DNA of 64,000 nt, from assembly GCF_006385675.1 (NCBI RefSeq), contig NZ_VFRR01000008.1:1-64000 (forward strand). The letters run 5' to 3'. This document shows, one piece after another, positions 45,993-55,673 of this stretch. A program made the position numbers and the translations under genes. Within the stretch, counting starts at the first letter, position 1; each line of letters begins with the position of its first letter. The notes under the pieces are model-generated. The model searched no databases and had not been told where the DNA came from. It worked only from the letters and a program-made list of their open reading frames with translations. The DNA comes from Maribrevibacterium harenarium (GTDB lineage: Bacteria; Pseudomonadota; Gammaproteobacteria; Pseudomonadales; Marinomonadaceae).

Positions 45993-47354
45993 TTATTTCA
46001 ATGCATCCCAAGTTTTCTGAATGCTATCACCCACTTCCTGAGCTGACTTACCACCGGAGTAATCCACCATGCCAGTCCAGAATGAACCTGCACCGATCTT
46101 ACCTGGCATTAGGTCCGAGCCATCGAAGCGGAAGGTAGTCGCGTAACGTAGGATTTCACCTTGTTTACGCGCTGTTTCAGTGACGTAAAGCTCTGGGTTC
46201 ACTTGTGCGTGAGCAGACAAGAAACCGGTTTGCGCCATCCACAACTCGTGGGCAATCGGTGAACGCAAGAAGTCGATGAAGGCACGAGCACCTTTCGAGT
46301 CATTAGTAATGGTTGCCAATGTACCTGCACCCAATACTGGGTTACCCAAGTCTTTCGACTCGTAAGATGGGAAGTAGAAGAAATCCGCATCTAGACCCAC
46401 TTCCACACCATCTGGGAAGAAGGCAGGGATGAAGGAAGCCTGACGGTGCATGTAACATTTTGGTGGAGACGCAAACAATCCTTTTGGACTGTCACGGAAG
46501 TCCGTCGCAGCAACCGCTGCTGCACCACCATCTACGTATGCATCATTACGTGAGAACCAACCAAACTCTTCGATGGCAGCAACCACTTTAGGGTCATTAA
46601 ACTTCACCTCGTTGGATACCCACTGATCGTAGACTGAAGCTGGGTATAGACGCAGCATCATGTCCTCAACCCAATCCGTCGCTGGCCAACCTGTCGCCGC
46701 CCCAGAACCTAAACCGATACACCAGGGTGTACCACCGTCAGCAACGATCTGTTGGGTTAGTGCCTTGAGCTGCTCCATGGTTTGTGGCACTTCGTAGCCA
46801 GCGTCTTCAAAGTTTTCTGGCGAATACCAAACGAGGGACTTAAGGTCAGCGCGATAAAACACACCGTATAAGTCTTTTTGACCGTTTTGGTTATCGAAAG
46901 TCGCCAAATCTACCCATGACTGGCCTGCGGCATAGTCACTTTTGATCGCGGCTTCTACTTTGTCGTCTAGCGGCGCCAAGAAGCCTTTAGACGCTAAGTC
47001 AGCAGCCAAACCAGGCTGTGGGAAAATAGCAATGTTGGGGGCACTACCGGCCTGAGCATCGATCACGATCTGCTGCTCGAAGGAATCAGAACCTGCGTAT
47101 TCTACTTTCGCGCCAGTTGCTTTCTCGAAGTACTTGATCACGTTTTCGAAGTGTTCTTTCTCTGAACCCATCCAAGGACCGAATACTGAAATCGTCTGGC
47201 CTTTTAGATTAGAAGATTTGAGAGCTTCGTAGCTGGCCCAGTGGAAACGGGCATCTTTGCCCGGCTCAAACATCAAGCCACCATGGTTATCAGCTACTGC
47301 ATAGTTAGCAGAAAGGGTCAGTGCGATTGCGGCTGACAGAAGAGACTTTTTCAT
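45993..47354 (-). CDS. aglE: alpha-glucoside periplasmic binding protein
   Basis: A 453-aa secreted solute-binding protein with a signal peptide (LSAAIALTLSANYAVA) and a family 1-type fold (GQTISVFGPWMGSEKEHFEN, APNIAIFPQPGLAADL, GGTPWCIGLGSGAATGWPATD, ARAFIDFLRSP). The combination with two permeases, one with a large periplasmic insert, and an alpha-glucosidase fits AglE. First gene of the operon. Confidence 0.92.
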   Translation of the reverse strand: MKKSLLSAAIALTLSANYAVADNHGGLMFEPGKDARFHWASYEALKSSNLKGQTISVFGPWMGSEKEHFENVIKYFEKATGAKVEYAGSDSFEQQIVIDAQAGSAPNIAIFPQPGLAADLASKGFLAPLDDKVEAAIKSDYAAGQSWVDLATFDNQNGQKDLYGVFYRADLKSLVWYSPENFEDAGYEVPQTMEQLKALTQQIVADGGTPWCIGLGSGAATGWPATDWVEDMMLRLYPASVYDQWVSNEVKFNDPKVVAAIEEFGWFSRNDAYVDGGAAAVAATDFRDSPKGLFASPPKCYMHRQASFIPAFFPDGVEVGLDADFFYFPSYESKDLGNPVLGAGTLATITNDSKGARAFIDFLRSPIAHELWMAQTGFLSAHAQVNPELYVTETARKQGEILRYATTFRFDGSDLMPGKIGAGSFWTGMVDYSGGKSAQEVGDSIQKTWDALK

Positions 47355-47740
47355 GATTACTCCTTACCGGCTTTCGTATCGATCGCCCGTTATTGTTATT
47401 ATCAGTCAGGAATTAAAACTGGTTAAATTTTCTTCTTTAAGGATTAAGAAGGAATTAAATTATTGTCAAACAATTAGACCTAATCAAGGATGTCTAGCCC
47501 TTAAATTTTTCTTAATTTAAAAAATATTCTAGTACAAATTTCGTACTACTAATAAGAGAATTGCAGGGAAAATAACGATGAAGATAATTTTTGATCGTAA
47601 TTTCAGGGAGTTAGGTATAAGAATAGAGCAAAAATAGACAGCATTTAGTCAAAATTTGCACAATTCAGGAATTTGTCGAAAAAGCGCTAGCAGCTCATGA
47701 GTCATCTGTAAAAATTGCAATCAGCTTAAGAAGAAAAGAA
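47355..47740. promoter_or_regulatory. aglE upstream region with a 19-bp palindrome
   Basis: No gene is visible in this AT-rich region. TAGTACAAATTTCGTACTA (47530-47548) is a near-perfect 19-bp palindrome, about 180 bp before aglE. ATTGT-CAA-ACAAT lies around 47461-47475. ACTGGTTAAA (47418-47427), 64 bp before aglE, recurs as ATTGGTTAAA at 48910-48919 before the fructokinase and gltR-like genes. Any of these could be a LacI-type operator; none is an evident LacI consensus. Confidence 0.4.
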
Positions 47741-47773
47741 AACGCCATTCTTAATCGTTTTAAGAATGGCGTT
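47741..47773 (-). terminator. terminator after the fructokinase gene
   Basis: AACGCCATTCTTAA and TTAAGAATGGCGTT form a 14-bp stem with loop TCGTT. On the minus strand the stem is followed by a T-rich run (TTCTTTTCTT). It separates the kinase gene from aglE. Confidence 0.85.
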
Positions 47774-47817
47774 TCTTATGACTTAATTGAATAGTGCTTC
47801 AAGTACTAAGGAGCAAC

Positions 47818-48789
47818 TCAACTAAAGCTAGCTAGGCGTCGCTGGGCATCTTCTAGCGTGGGCAATGAAGGGTAGGCACCCAGCTTAGTCACCGAGTCAG
47901 CGCCACAGGCCACGGCAAAGCGAATAATCTGCTCCAGCTCGTGTTGCTCAAACTGCTCTAGGGCAGCTCGGGTACCCCCTTGCTCTGCCAATTGGTACAG
48001 CAAACCACCGACAAAGGCATCACCAGCAGCGGTGGTGTCTTTTACTTCGACCTTAGGTGCAACCACTTGGCCTTCGCCAGCCGTAGTAAAGAAGCGCACC
48101 GGATTACCTCCATCGGTCAGGATAAATAAGGATACCCCCTCCGCCAAAGACTCCTGTATCAATGCCAACGGATCCGCACTTAATACCGACAGCTCTTCTA
48201 GGCTGGCTTTGACCACATCCGCTGACTGCATCCAGTCAATTACGCGCTCGACATTAACTTTATGATCCGGCCACAAATTAATGCGCAAATTCACATCCAC
48301 ACTGACGATCCAGCTGGCCTGTTTCGCCATAGCAATCCCCATTTGGGTCGCCCCAGCGATGTGCTCATCGGTCAGCGTATTAGAACAGGTGTGAAACACG
48401 CCCTGTGGGGCATAGAACCATTCAGACTGAAAATCTTCCCGACGAAACAACATATCGGCAGACGGGTTACGGTAGAACTCGAAGCTGCGCTCGCCGGTTT
48501 GATCGAGGCTGACAAAAGCCAGAGCCGTTTTCGCCGCTTTAGTAAGTAACATGCTATCGGTCTTAACACCGTAGCCCTCTAGAGAGGACTTGAGGAAGTG
48601 GCCGAAGGCATCATCTCCTACTTGGCCAGCGAAATGGCTGTCACCCCCTAAACGGGCTACCGCAACGGCAACATTGGCAGGAGCCCCACCAGGGAATTTG
48701 GTAAAGGTTTCGGTTTCACCTGGGGCGACGGCACCGTTAGATAAAAAATCGATTAAGGCCTCGCCAAAGGCCATCACTTTCGCTGTCAT
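47818..48789 (-). CDS. fructokinase (PfkB family)
   Basis: A 323-aa PfkB-family sugar kinase with GEALIDFL at the start, the substrate signature FPGGAPANVAVAVARLG and the catalytic motif DTTAAGDAFVGGLL. Overall it follows bacterial fructokinases (QTGERSFEFYRNPSADML, VFHTCSNTLT). It would phosphorylate the fructose freed when the cytoplasmic alpha-glucosidase cleaves sucrose, completing a sucrose route. Divergent from the two-component genes. Confidence 0.9.
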   Translation of the reverse strand: MTAKVMAFGEALIDFLSNGAVAPGETETFTKFPGGAPANVAVAVARLGGDSHFAGQVGDDAFGHFLKSSLEGYGVKTDSMLLTKAAKTALAFVSLDQTGERSFEFYRNPSADMLFRREDFQSEWFYAPQGVFHTCSNTLTDEHIAGATQMGIAMAKQASWIVSVDVNLRINLWPDHKVNVERVIDWMQSADVVKASLEELSVLSADPLALIQESLAEGVSLFILTDGGNPVRFFTTAGEGQVVAPKVEVKDTTAAGDAFVGGLLYQLAEQGGTRAALEQFEQHELEQIIRFAVACGADSVTKLGAYPSLPTLEDAQRRLASFS

Positions 48790-48981
48790 AATGCTTTCTC
48801 GTTGTTACTGTTATTAGAGCTGGGCAAAAAGTATGCAGACACCAAGAAATAAATCAACTCAATTTATTTAATTAAAGGGTCAGGAATTACCTTTCGCTAT
48901 CATCCATAAATTGGTTAAAGCCGTTAATATTGATAGACTCCGTTAACATTAGCTTATGGCTTTCCAAACTGAGAATGATTG

Positions 48982-49731
48982 ATGACGAAAAACAAGTGCA
49001 TTTACGTAGTCGATGATGACGATGAAATTCGCACCCTGCTCAAGTCATACCTAGAGAAACACAATTATCTTGTTCGTGCCGCCGCCTCTGGCGAGGAGTT
49101 TATGCGGGACTTCCCCACTCAGGATGATGTGGATCTGGTGATTCTCGACATTATGCTGCCAGGGGATGACGGCTTTTCTGTATGCCGCTCGATTCGTGCC
49201 ATATCACAGGTGCCAGTCATTATGCTGACCGCTAATTCTGATGAGATGGACCGTATTATCGGCTTAGAAATCGGTGCTGATGATTACTTGGCGAAGCCTT
49301 TTAACCCGCGGGAGTTGCTTGCCAGAATAAAAGCCATCCATCGCCGTATGGAACACACCGAACCCGCTGCTCCTGCAAGTGAACCAAGTAGCCAAGCACG
49401 CTATCTGCGCTTCAACGAATTTGTAGTGGATACACTGACCCGAGAGTTACTCATCAATGGCGCCGAAAAAGAGCCCCTTTCAGGTGCGGACTACGCCCTT
49501 CTGATGCTATTCGTTACGTCACCAGGGGAAATACTGTCCCGGGAATATATTGCTGAAAATACCCGTGGGCGCGACAGCACTCCCCTAGATCGCTTTATCG
49601 ACGTGCATGTGAGTCGCCTACGCCAGCGACTGCGGGAAGATGCCAAACACCCCCAGTTGATCAAGACAGTACGGGGCAAGGGTTATATTTTCACCGCCTC
49701 AGTGGAAAGCACGGATTATGCCGCTGGGTAA
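48982..49731 (+). CDS. gltR: OmpR-type response regulator (GltR-like)
   Basis: A 249-aa response regulator with receiver acidic pair and phospho-aspartate (VVDDDDEIRTLL; LVILDIMLPGDDGFS), the K in LAKPFNPRELLARI, and a C-terminal winged helix (DVHVSRLRQRLREDAKHPQL, TVRGKGYIF). ATG 48982 is used; a TTG just before is in frame. The pair with the adjacent kinase, next to a glucose-type ABC operon, matches the GltR/GtrS system that controls glucose uptake in Pseudomonas. The named role is inferred from context. Confidence 0.8.
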   Translation: MTKNKCIYVVDDDDEIRTLLKSYLEKHNYLVRAAASGEEFMRDFPTQDDVDLVILDIMLPGDDGFSVCRSIRAISQVPVIMLTANSDEMDRIIGLEIGADDYLAKPFNPRELLARIKAIHRRMEHTEPAAPASEPSSQARYLRFNEFVVDTLTRELLINGAEKEPLSGADYALLMLFVTSPGEILSREYIAENTRGRDSTPLDRFIDVHVSRLRQRLREDAKHPQLIKTVRGKGYIFTASVESTDYAAG

Positions 49732-51166
49732 GCGGATACGGCGCTGGGCCAGTTCTCTAACCGGTCAGATCCTATTGATCATGACCTTTGGTGTCGCCAG
49801 CGCCCAACTGATCAGTGCTAGCATCTGGCTACGACAGCTTGAATCCGACACCGAAGAAACCGTGCGTGAGGTGTCCAAGCATATGGCGTTTCGCATTGCC
49901 GCAACGGTAAGCTATTTCTCTTCTTTGCCACAAAGCTACCGTCATATCGTCATTGATCAGCTACAAGATATGGGGGGCACCCGCTTCTTTGTCACTCTAA
50001 ACAAAGAAGAAATTCGCATTAACCCCATCGAGCCCTCGCCACTGCAAGACATTGTCAAAGAGGAAATCCACGCTACCCTCGCACGCCAGTTGGGCATTAC
50101 CAATGGCCTGATTGCCTTTTCCAGCCCGGACGATTTGCATGTTATCAACAACCATACCCGGTTAGTGGATTTACCGGAGCGTTGGGGCCACCATAGCCTA
50201 TTGGTGAAACCACTGACCCCGCCAATCGTTGTCATTCAAATCCCGATCAATAGCACCGATTGGCTTTACCTCGCTAGCCTCATGCCAGACCCTTATTTCT
50301 TGGAGGGGAATTCGGTACTCAGCCAAGATCGCGTGTTCACCATGGTGATCTCAATTGTAACAGTGCTACTACTGACGCTATTGGTATTACGTCGAGTAAC
50401 CCGCCCACTAGGACTACTGGCAAAAGCCGCTGAACGCTTTGGCCAAGGGGGTTGGAAACCCCTGCCGGAAGATGGTGCCTTAGAAGTACGTCACACGGCC
50501 CATGCCTTTAACGATATGCAGTCCCGTATCCAGCGCTATTTAAATGATCGGGAACGGCTATTTGCTTCGATTTCACATGATTTGAAGACGCCTATTACAC
50601 GCCTGCGACTACGGGCCGAGATGTTGGATGATGACGACATGCGCGATGCCATGGTACGGGATCTAGAAGATCTAGACATGCTGGTGAAAGGGGCATTGCA
50701 GAGTGTGAAAGAGACCGATATCCACGAAAATCGTGTCGAAGTAGACGCGATGCGCATGATTAAAGATATGCAGCATGGCGCTAATCTAACCGGTTACCGG
50801 GTACGAGTCTTCGGAGAGATGCAAAGCCCGTTTGTCGGCAAGCCTCTGGCGTTGAAACGTTGCCTTGGCAACCTGATCGATAATGGACTCTATTACGGTC
50901 AACGGGTGGATCTGTTTATCGAAGACAACGAGAACGAATTATTAATTCGCGTATGTGATCACGGCCCCGGCATCCCGGTGGAAAAGCTGGACAAGGTATT
51001 CCAGCCCTACACTCGACTCGATCCTGAACGCTCCCCTCACCGTAGTGGTATGGGATTAGGATTGAGTATCGCCCGTAATATCGCCCGAGCACACGGTGGC
51101 GAGGTAAGTCTGTTGAATCGTCCAGAGGGTGGTTTAGAAGCTCGTTTGTGGCTACCACGCCACTAA
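49718..51166 (+). CDS. gtrS: sensor histidine kinase (GtrS-like)
   Basis: A 482-aa membrane histidine kinase with helices at about residues 14-36 and 205-228, HAMP, the H-box FASISHDLKTPITRLRLR and catalytic domain N-box (RCLGNLIDNGLYYG), G1 (VCDHGPGIP) and G2 (GMGLGLSIARN). It overlaps the regulator by 14 nt. A GtrS-type signal such as a gluconate derivative or glucose is inferred only from position. It overlaps the convergent GGDEF-EAL gene by 15 bp. Confidence 0.85.
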   Translation: MPLGKRIRRWASSLTGQILLIMTFGVASAQLISASIWLRQLESDTEETVREVSKHMAFRIAATVSYFSSLPQSYRHIVIDQLQDMGGTRFFVTLNKEEIRINPIEPSPLQDIVKEEIHATLARQLGITNGLIAFSSPDDLHVINNHTRLVDLPERWGHHSLLVKPLTPPIVVIQIPINSTDWLYLASLMPDPYFLEGNSVLSQDRVFTMVISIVTVLLLTLLVLRRVTRPLGLLAKAAERFGQGGWKPLPEDGALEVRHTAHAFNDMQSRIQRYLNDRERLFASISHDLKTPITRLRLRAEMLDDDDMRDAMVRDLEDLDMLVKGALQSVKETDIHENRVEVDAMRMIKDMQHGANLTGYRVRVFGEMQSPFVGKPLALKRCLGNLIDNGLYYGQRVDLFIEDNENELLIRVCDHGPGIPVEKLDKVFQPYTRLDPERSPHRSGMGLGLSIARNIARAHGGEVSLLNRPEGGLEARLWLPRH

Positions 51167-52876
51167 GTGTTCCACCAGCAATTCCCGTAGTTGGTCGCTA
51201 TTCATAGGTTTGGCATAGAAGTAACCCTGCCCCAACTCACACCCCTGCGCTACTAGCTCATCCGCCTGCTGTGTGGTTTCGATACCTTCTGCCATGATTT
51301 CCATGCCCAACCCCGTGGCTAAAAAGATCACCGCTTGAGTAATAGTTGGGTCAGATATGCATGGGTTGCCCCGCTGTCCAGAAATAAAGCCGCGGTCGAT
51401 CTTGATACGGTCAATGGGCAAGACTTTGAGATAACGCATGGAAGAATAGCCGGTACCAAAGTCATCGATGGCAATACGAACTCCGCGCTGGCGCAAAGAC
51501 TGCAAGGCAAAACTGGTGGTCATGCCCGCTTCGACAAAAGCTTCTTCCGTCAGCTCTAACTCTAATCCACCCGGCTGCACATCGTAATCATTAAGTACTT
51601 CAATGACTTGCTGCTCGAAGTCTGGGTGGCGCAAATGTTTTGGCGAGATATTGACCGAAACGCAAATATCCAGCCCTTGCCGAGCCCAGGACGTTTGCTG
51701 TCGGCAGGCTTCCTGTAACACCCATAAACTAATCGGAACGATCAAACCATTGCGTACTGCATCAGGAATAAAATCCCCCGGCATCAACATGGAACCATCG
51801 GCTTGGGGCCAACGAATCAAGGCTTCCACGCCTATAAGCTTGCCAGTAGGCATATGAATCTGTGGCTGATAATGCAAAGCGAACTCGTGCTGTTCTAGTC
51901 CGCGCAGAATCGCTTGTTCCAGTGACAAACTGTGCTGTAGTTGACGCTCTAGTTCATCCGTAAACACTTGATAGGAGCAATTTTGCTGGGATTTACACTC
52001 ATGCAATGCCATATCCGCTTTTTGCATCAACTCCATGACGGAACTACCATGTTGCGGATAAATTGCAATGCCGACACTGGCTACCATTTCCAAGGTATGT
52101 GTCTCTAACTCCGCCGGACGGGACACGATATGCAACACTTTGTGGGCCAGAATATCGATTGCTTCCACATCAATGTTATCAAGCAAAATGGTAAATTCAT
52201 CACCCCCAATACGAGCGATTACATCACTTTTGCGCAGAGCACTTTCTAGCCGTTTACCCAACAAGGTCAGTAGCAGGTCGCCAATATGGTGGCCTAAGGT
52301 ATCGTTGATATTCTTAAAACGATCGAGATCGACAAACATCACCGCCAAGTTGGTGCCGTTGCGGCGGGCGCGCTCGATTGCCAACTGGGCATGTTCTTCA
52401 AAGATCAAGCGATTGCCGAGGCCAGTTAGGGCATCCCGTTTGAGCAAGTGAGCGATTTGACGTTGAGATTGGCGCTGTTCAAGAGCGTGGCGGATACTGC
52501 GCTCTAGTAACGCTGGTGTCAGTTCTTGCCTAAAAATCACGTCCGCTGCCCCGAGCTGGCGCAAGGCCGCTGCTAAGGAAAGATCATTCTCACTAAGCAA
52601 AGTAGCGTCGCCCGTAGCGACAAGAATAATCGGAGCATCACTACCCACCATCTGAGCATGTTTGAGAAAATCTGTGCCAGAGTAAGTACCTAATTGATAA
52701 TCCAGCAACACCGCATCGTAACGGTTAGATAAAAGATGACGGACAGCCCCATCAAATTGACTGACGTAAGTAAGGTTGAACTGGGTGTGGCGGGCTTGCT
52801 CTAAAATACTAGGAAGTTCTAGGCTACCTTGCCGATCACTCTCCACTACTAAGAGGGAGATCAAATGCTTTTCCAT
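51152..52876 (-). CDS. REC-GGDEF-EAL cyclic-di-GMP signalling protein
   Basis: A 574-aa protein with a receiver domain (about residues 1-125, AVLLDYQLGTYSGTDFL), an intact diguanylate cyclase site (ARIGGDEFTIL, with LTGLGNRLIF at the start) and an intact phosphodiesterase domain (GVEALIRW; ELTEEAFVEAG; DDFGTGYSSM). Both activities are possible, and one usually dominates. ATG 52876 has GGAG upstream. It is convergent with and overlaps the GtrS-like gene, so it is not in that operon but may be linked to sugar sensing. Confidence 0.92.
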   Translation of the reverse strand: MEKHLISLLVVESDRQGSLELPSILEQARHTQFNLTYVSQFDGAVRHLLSNRYDAVLLDYQLGTYSGTDFLKHAQMVGSDAPIILVATGDATLLSENDLSLAAALRQLGAADVIFRQELTPALLERSIRHALEQRQSQRQIAHLLKRDALTGLGNRLIFEEHAQLAIERARRNGTNLAVMFVDLDRFKNINDTLGHHIGDLLLTLLGKRLESALRKSDVIARIGGDEFTILLDNIDVEAIDILAHKVLHIVSRPAELETHTLEMVASVGIAIYPQHGSSVMELMQKADMALHECKSQQNCSYQVFTDELERQLQHSLSLEQAILRGLEQHEFALHYQPQIHMPTGKLIGVEALIRWPQADGSMLMPGDFIPDAVRNGLIVPISLWVLQEACRQQTSWARQGLDICVSVNISPKHLRHPDFEQQVIEVLNDYDVQPGGLELELTEEAFVEAGMTTSFALQSLRQRGVRIAIDDFGTGYSSMRYLKVLPIDRIKIDRGFISGQRGNPCISDPTITQAVIFLATGLGMEIMAEGIETTQQADELVAQGCELGQGYFYAKPMNSDQLRELLVEHLVAW

Positions 52877-53428
52877 CGGTGTTCTCCGAAACGTGCCAAC
52901 CAAAGCCACATCGCTCTAGGGACACAACCATAAATACGTGCTGATCTATCAAAGCCACAAGTCATGACCAACCCAACATGCTCTAAAACCCATGGGATCG
53001 GCTATTGTCTTACAGAAGCGACTACCCTAATTGACTTCGAGCAAACTCTGATCAGATGTTTAGTTATTTTTCGTAATTGATGAACAATGTAGAGCATCTT
53101 TCCTGTTTTATCGAGGCAACACTAGCCCAACTTGCGTTTTATCAAACCTGTTTGCTCTCAACTCCGGCCTATTTTTGCAACAAAGCCTTAACTTTCACCA
53201 CCCAATCCCGTTGTATAAAGTTATTCAAAATCATCTAGTTAGCTTTATTAAACTACTAACGCAGGACGACAAAAGCACGTTCTGCAAGACTTCGTTACAA
53301 TAGGTTGCTCTACTTTACCCCCTTGTTGTTAGGTCTTTGCTAGATTTTGATGGTCTTAAATGTGACTGAAATGAGCAAAAGCTCGAAGCGTTTTCCTAGA
53401 CGAAATAACAATAACAAGGGTTACTATC
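52877..53428. promoter_or_regulatory. intergenic region upstream of the glucose transporter
   Basis: 552 bp without a visible gene, between the divergent GGDEF-EAL and gtsA-like genes. It must hold both promoters. It is AT-rich, with a loose GTTAG/CTAAC inverted repeat around 53240-53262. No convincing -35/-10 pair or known operator is seen. Confidence 0.4.
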
Positions 53429-54676
53429 ATGAAAAAAATTGCATTCGGTTTATCCACACTTGCGATCTCTGTAGCTGCAGCCACTGCCCACGCTGGTGAA
53501 GTAGAAGTACTACACTGGTGGACATCTGGTGGTGAAGCCGCTTCTATCAACGTACTAAAAGGCTTGATGGAAGAAGAAGGTCACACTTGGAAAGACTTTG
53601 CTGTTGCAGGTGGTGGCGGTGAGTCTGCCATGACTGTTCTGAAATCCCGCGCTATTGCTGGCAACCCTCCTGCCAGTGCTCAAATCAAAGGCCCAACCAT
53701 CCAAGAGTGGGGCGATCTAGGCTTCCTAACCAATCTTGACGCTGTTGCTAAACAAGGCGACTGGGACGTTGTACTACCACAAGTGGTTAGCGACGTGATG
53801 AAGTACGACGGTCACTATGTAGCAGCTCCAGTAAACGTTCACCGTGTGAACTGGATGTGGGCTAACCCAGAAGTATTCAAAAAAGCTGGCGTTGGCATCC
53901 CAACGACTTGGGAACAATTCCTTGAAGTAGCACCAAAAATCAAAGCGGCTGGTTTTACACCACTTGCTCACGGTGGTCAGGCTTGGCAAGACGCTACCCT
54001 ATTTGAAGCCATCGCATTGGCAAAAGGCCCACAATTCTACAGTGCGGCGTTTGTTGGTCTAGACGAGCAAACCCTACGCAGTGCCGACATGGTTGATGTG
54101 TTCTCTACTTTCAAGAAAATGCGTGACTACGTAGACGCTGGCTTCTCTGGCCGTGACTGGAACGTGGCGACTTCGATGGTTATCAATGGTGATGCAGCAA
54201 TGCAAATCATGGGTGACTGGGCGAAAGGTGAATTCACCGCCGCAGGTAAAAAAGCCGGTGTTGATTACGTTTGTTACCCAGCACCAGGCACCAGCGAATC
54301 TTTCACCTTCAACATCGACTCTTTGGCGATGTTCCAAGTTGATGGCGCTGATGCCCAAAAAGCTCAGCAAGACCTTGCTCGCTTGATTCTAGAGCCTGAG
54401 TTCCAAGAAACATTCAACCTGAACAAAGGTTCTATCCCTGCTCGTCTAAACATGCCGCGCGACAAGTTTGACTCTTGTGCGCACTCGTCTATGGACGCGT
54501 TCTTGGCTAGCTCCACTACCGGTGGCCTAGTACCAAGTATGGCTCACGGCATGGCAGTGAACTCAATGGTTCAAGGCGCTATCTATGACGTAGTCACTAA
54601 CTACTTCAACGATGACGCTATGACAGCTGAACAGGCGGTTGATAAGCTAGCTCGCGCTGTTAAAGCCAGCATGTAA
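53429..54676 (+). CDS. gtsA: glucose/mannose-type ABC binding protein
   Basis: A 415-aa secreted sugar-binding protein with a signal peptide (FGLSTLAISVAAATAHA) and LHWWTSGGEAASINVLKG at the mature N-terminus, typical of Pseudomonas GtsA/GltB glucose-binding proteins (GGGGESAMTVLKSRAIAGNP, PVNVHRVNWMWANP, MGDWAKGEF). It is followed by its two permeases and ATPase. Confidence 0.88.
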   Translation: MKKIAFGLSTLAISVAAATAHAGEVEVLHWWTSGGEAASINVLKGLMEEEGHTWKDFAVAGGGGESAMTVLKSRAIAGNPPASAQIKGPTIQEWGDLGFLTNLDAVAKQGDWDVVLPQVVSDVMKYDGHYVAAPVNVHRVNWMWANPEVFKKAGVGIPTTWEQFLEVAPKIKAAGFTPLAHGGQAWQDATLFEAIALAKGPQFYSAAFVGLDEQTLRSADMVDVFSTFKKMRDYVDAGFSGRDWNVATSMVINGDAAMQIMGDWAKGEFTAAGKKAGVDYVCYPAPGTSESFTFNIDSLAMFQVDGADAQKAQQDLARLILEPEFQETFNLNKGSIPARLNMPRDKFDSCAHSSMDAFLASSTTGGLVPSMAHGMAVNSMVQGAIYDVVTNYFNDDAMTAEQAVDKLARAVKASM

Positions 54677-54690
54677 TCCTTGTTAATACC

Positions 54691-54711
54691 GAGGCCAGCC
54701 ATGCTGGCCTC
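54691..54711 (+). repeat. hairpin between gtsA and gtsB
   Basis: GAGGCCAGC-CAT-GCTGGCCTC is a 9-bp perfect stem without a T-run. It is placed like the agl hairpins, between binding protein and permease genes. Confidence 0.65.
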
Positions 54712-54743
54712 ACCTCTCCCCGACTTTTAGTAGAGCACCCATT

Positions 54744-55673
54744 ATGAACAATAACGCTGCCAAAGCTGAGTCCGCAGCGACTCCGGCTGGTCGTCCTGCA
54801 CGCCTGAGTTTGGCTGACTGGATGCCCAAATTAGTAATGGCACCGACTGTCGTGACGACAATCGTGTGTATCTACGGCTATATGATATGGACCGCCGTAC
54901 TGTCGTTTACTAACTCTCGTATGCTGCCAACTTATAAATTTGTTGGTTTCGATCAGTACGAAAAACTGTTTAACAATGATCGCTGGATGGTTGCCCTATC
55001 TAACTTGGGCGTGTTCGGTGGTCTGTTTATTCTGATCTGTTTGTTCCTTGGCGTTATGTTAGCCATCTTTTTGGATCAGAAAATTCGTGTCGAAGGCGCG
55101 ATCCGCACTATTTACCTTTACCCGATGGCGATTTCTTTCATCGTTACTGGTACCGCATGGAAGTGGCTTTTGAACCCAACTAACGGTATCGAAAAAATGA
55201 TGATCGAGTTGGGCTTCGAAGACTTCAAATTTGACTGGCTCACCGACCCTGACATGGTGGTGTACTGTTTGGTTATCGCCGCTGTTTGGCAGGCATCTGG
55301 CTTCGTTATGGCGCTGTTCCTAGCCGGCCTTCGTGGTGTCGATGGTGAGATGATCAAAGCCGCGCAACTGGACGGCGCGAGCATCTTCACTACTTACCGC
55401 CGCATTATTTTGCCATCCCTAAAACCGGTGTTTTTCAGCGCTTTGGTGATCTTGTCTCACATTGCCATCAAGAGCTTCGACCTAGTGGCAGCCTTGACCA
55501 ACGGTGGCCCCGGATACTCTTCTGATCTACCGGCGAACTTCATGTACGCCCACGCCTTTACTCGTAGCCAAATCGGCTTAGGTGCAGCGTCTGCCATGGT
55601 GATGTTGGGCTGTGTGTTAGCCATCTTGGTTCCTTACTTGTACTCTGAATTGCGAGGTGAGCGTCATGAGTAA
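54744..55673 (+). CDS. gtsB: glucose-type ABC transporter permease
   Basis: A 309-aa MalF-type permease with six membrane helices and the EAA loop KAAQLDGASIFTTYRRIILP. It is paired with gtsC, which begins within its last codons. Confidence 0.88.
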   Translation: MNNNAAKAESAATPAGRPARLSLADWMPKLVMAPTVVTTIVCIYGYMIWTAVLSFTNSRMLPTYKFVGFDQYEKLFNNDRWMVALSNLGVFGGLFILICLFLGVMLAIFLDQKIRVEGAIRTIYLYPMAISFIVTGTAWKWLLNPTNGIEKMMIELGFEDFKFDWLTDPDMVVYCLVIAAVWQASGFVMALFLAGLRGVDGEMIKAAQLDGASIFTTYRRIILPSLKPVFFSALVILSHIAIKSFDLVAALTNGGPGYSSDLPANFMYAHAFTRSQIGLGAASAMVMLGCVLAILVPYLYSELRGERHE

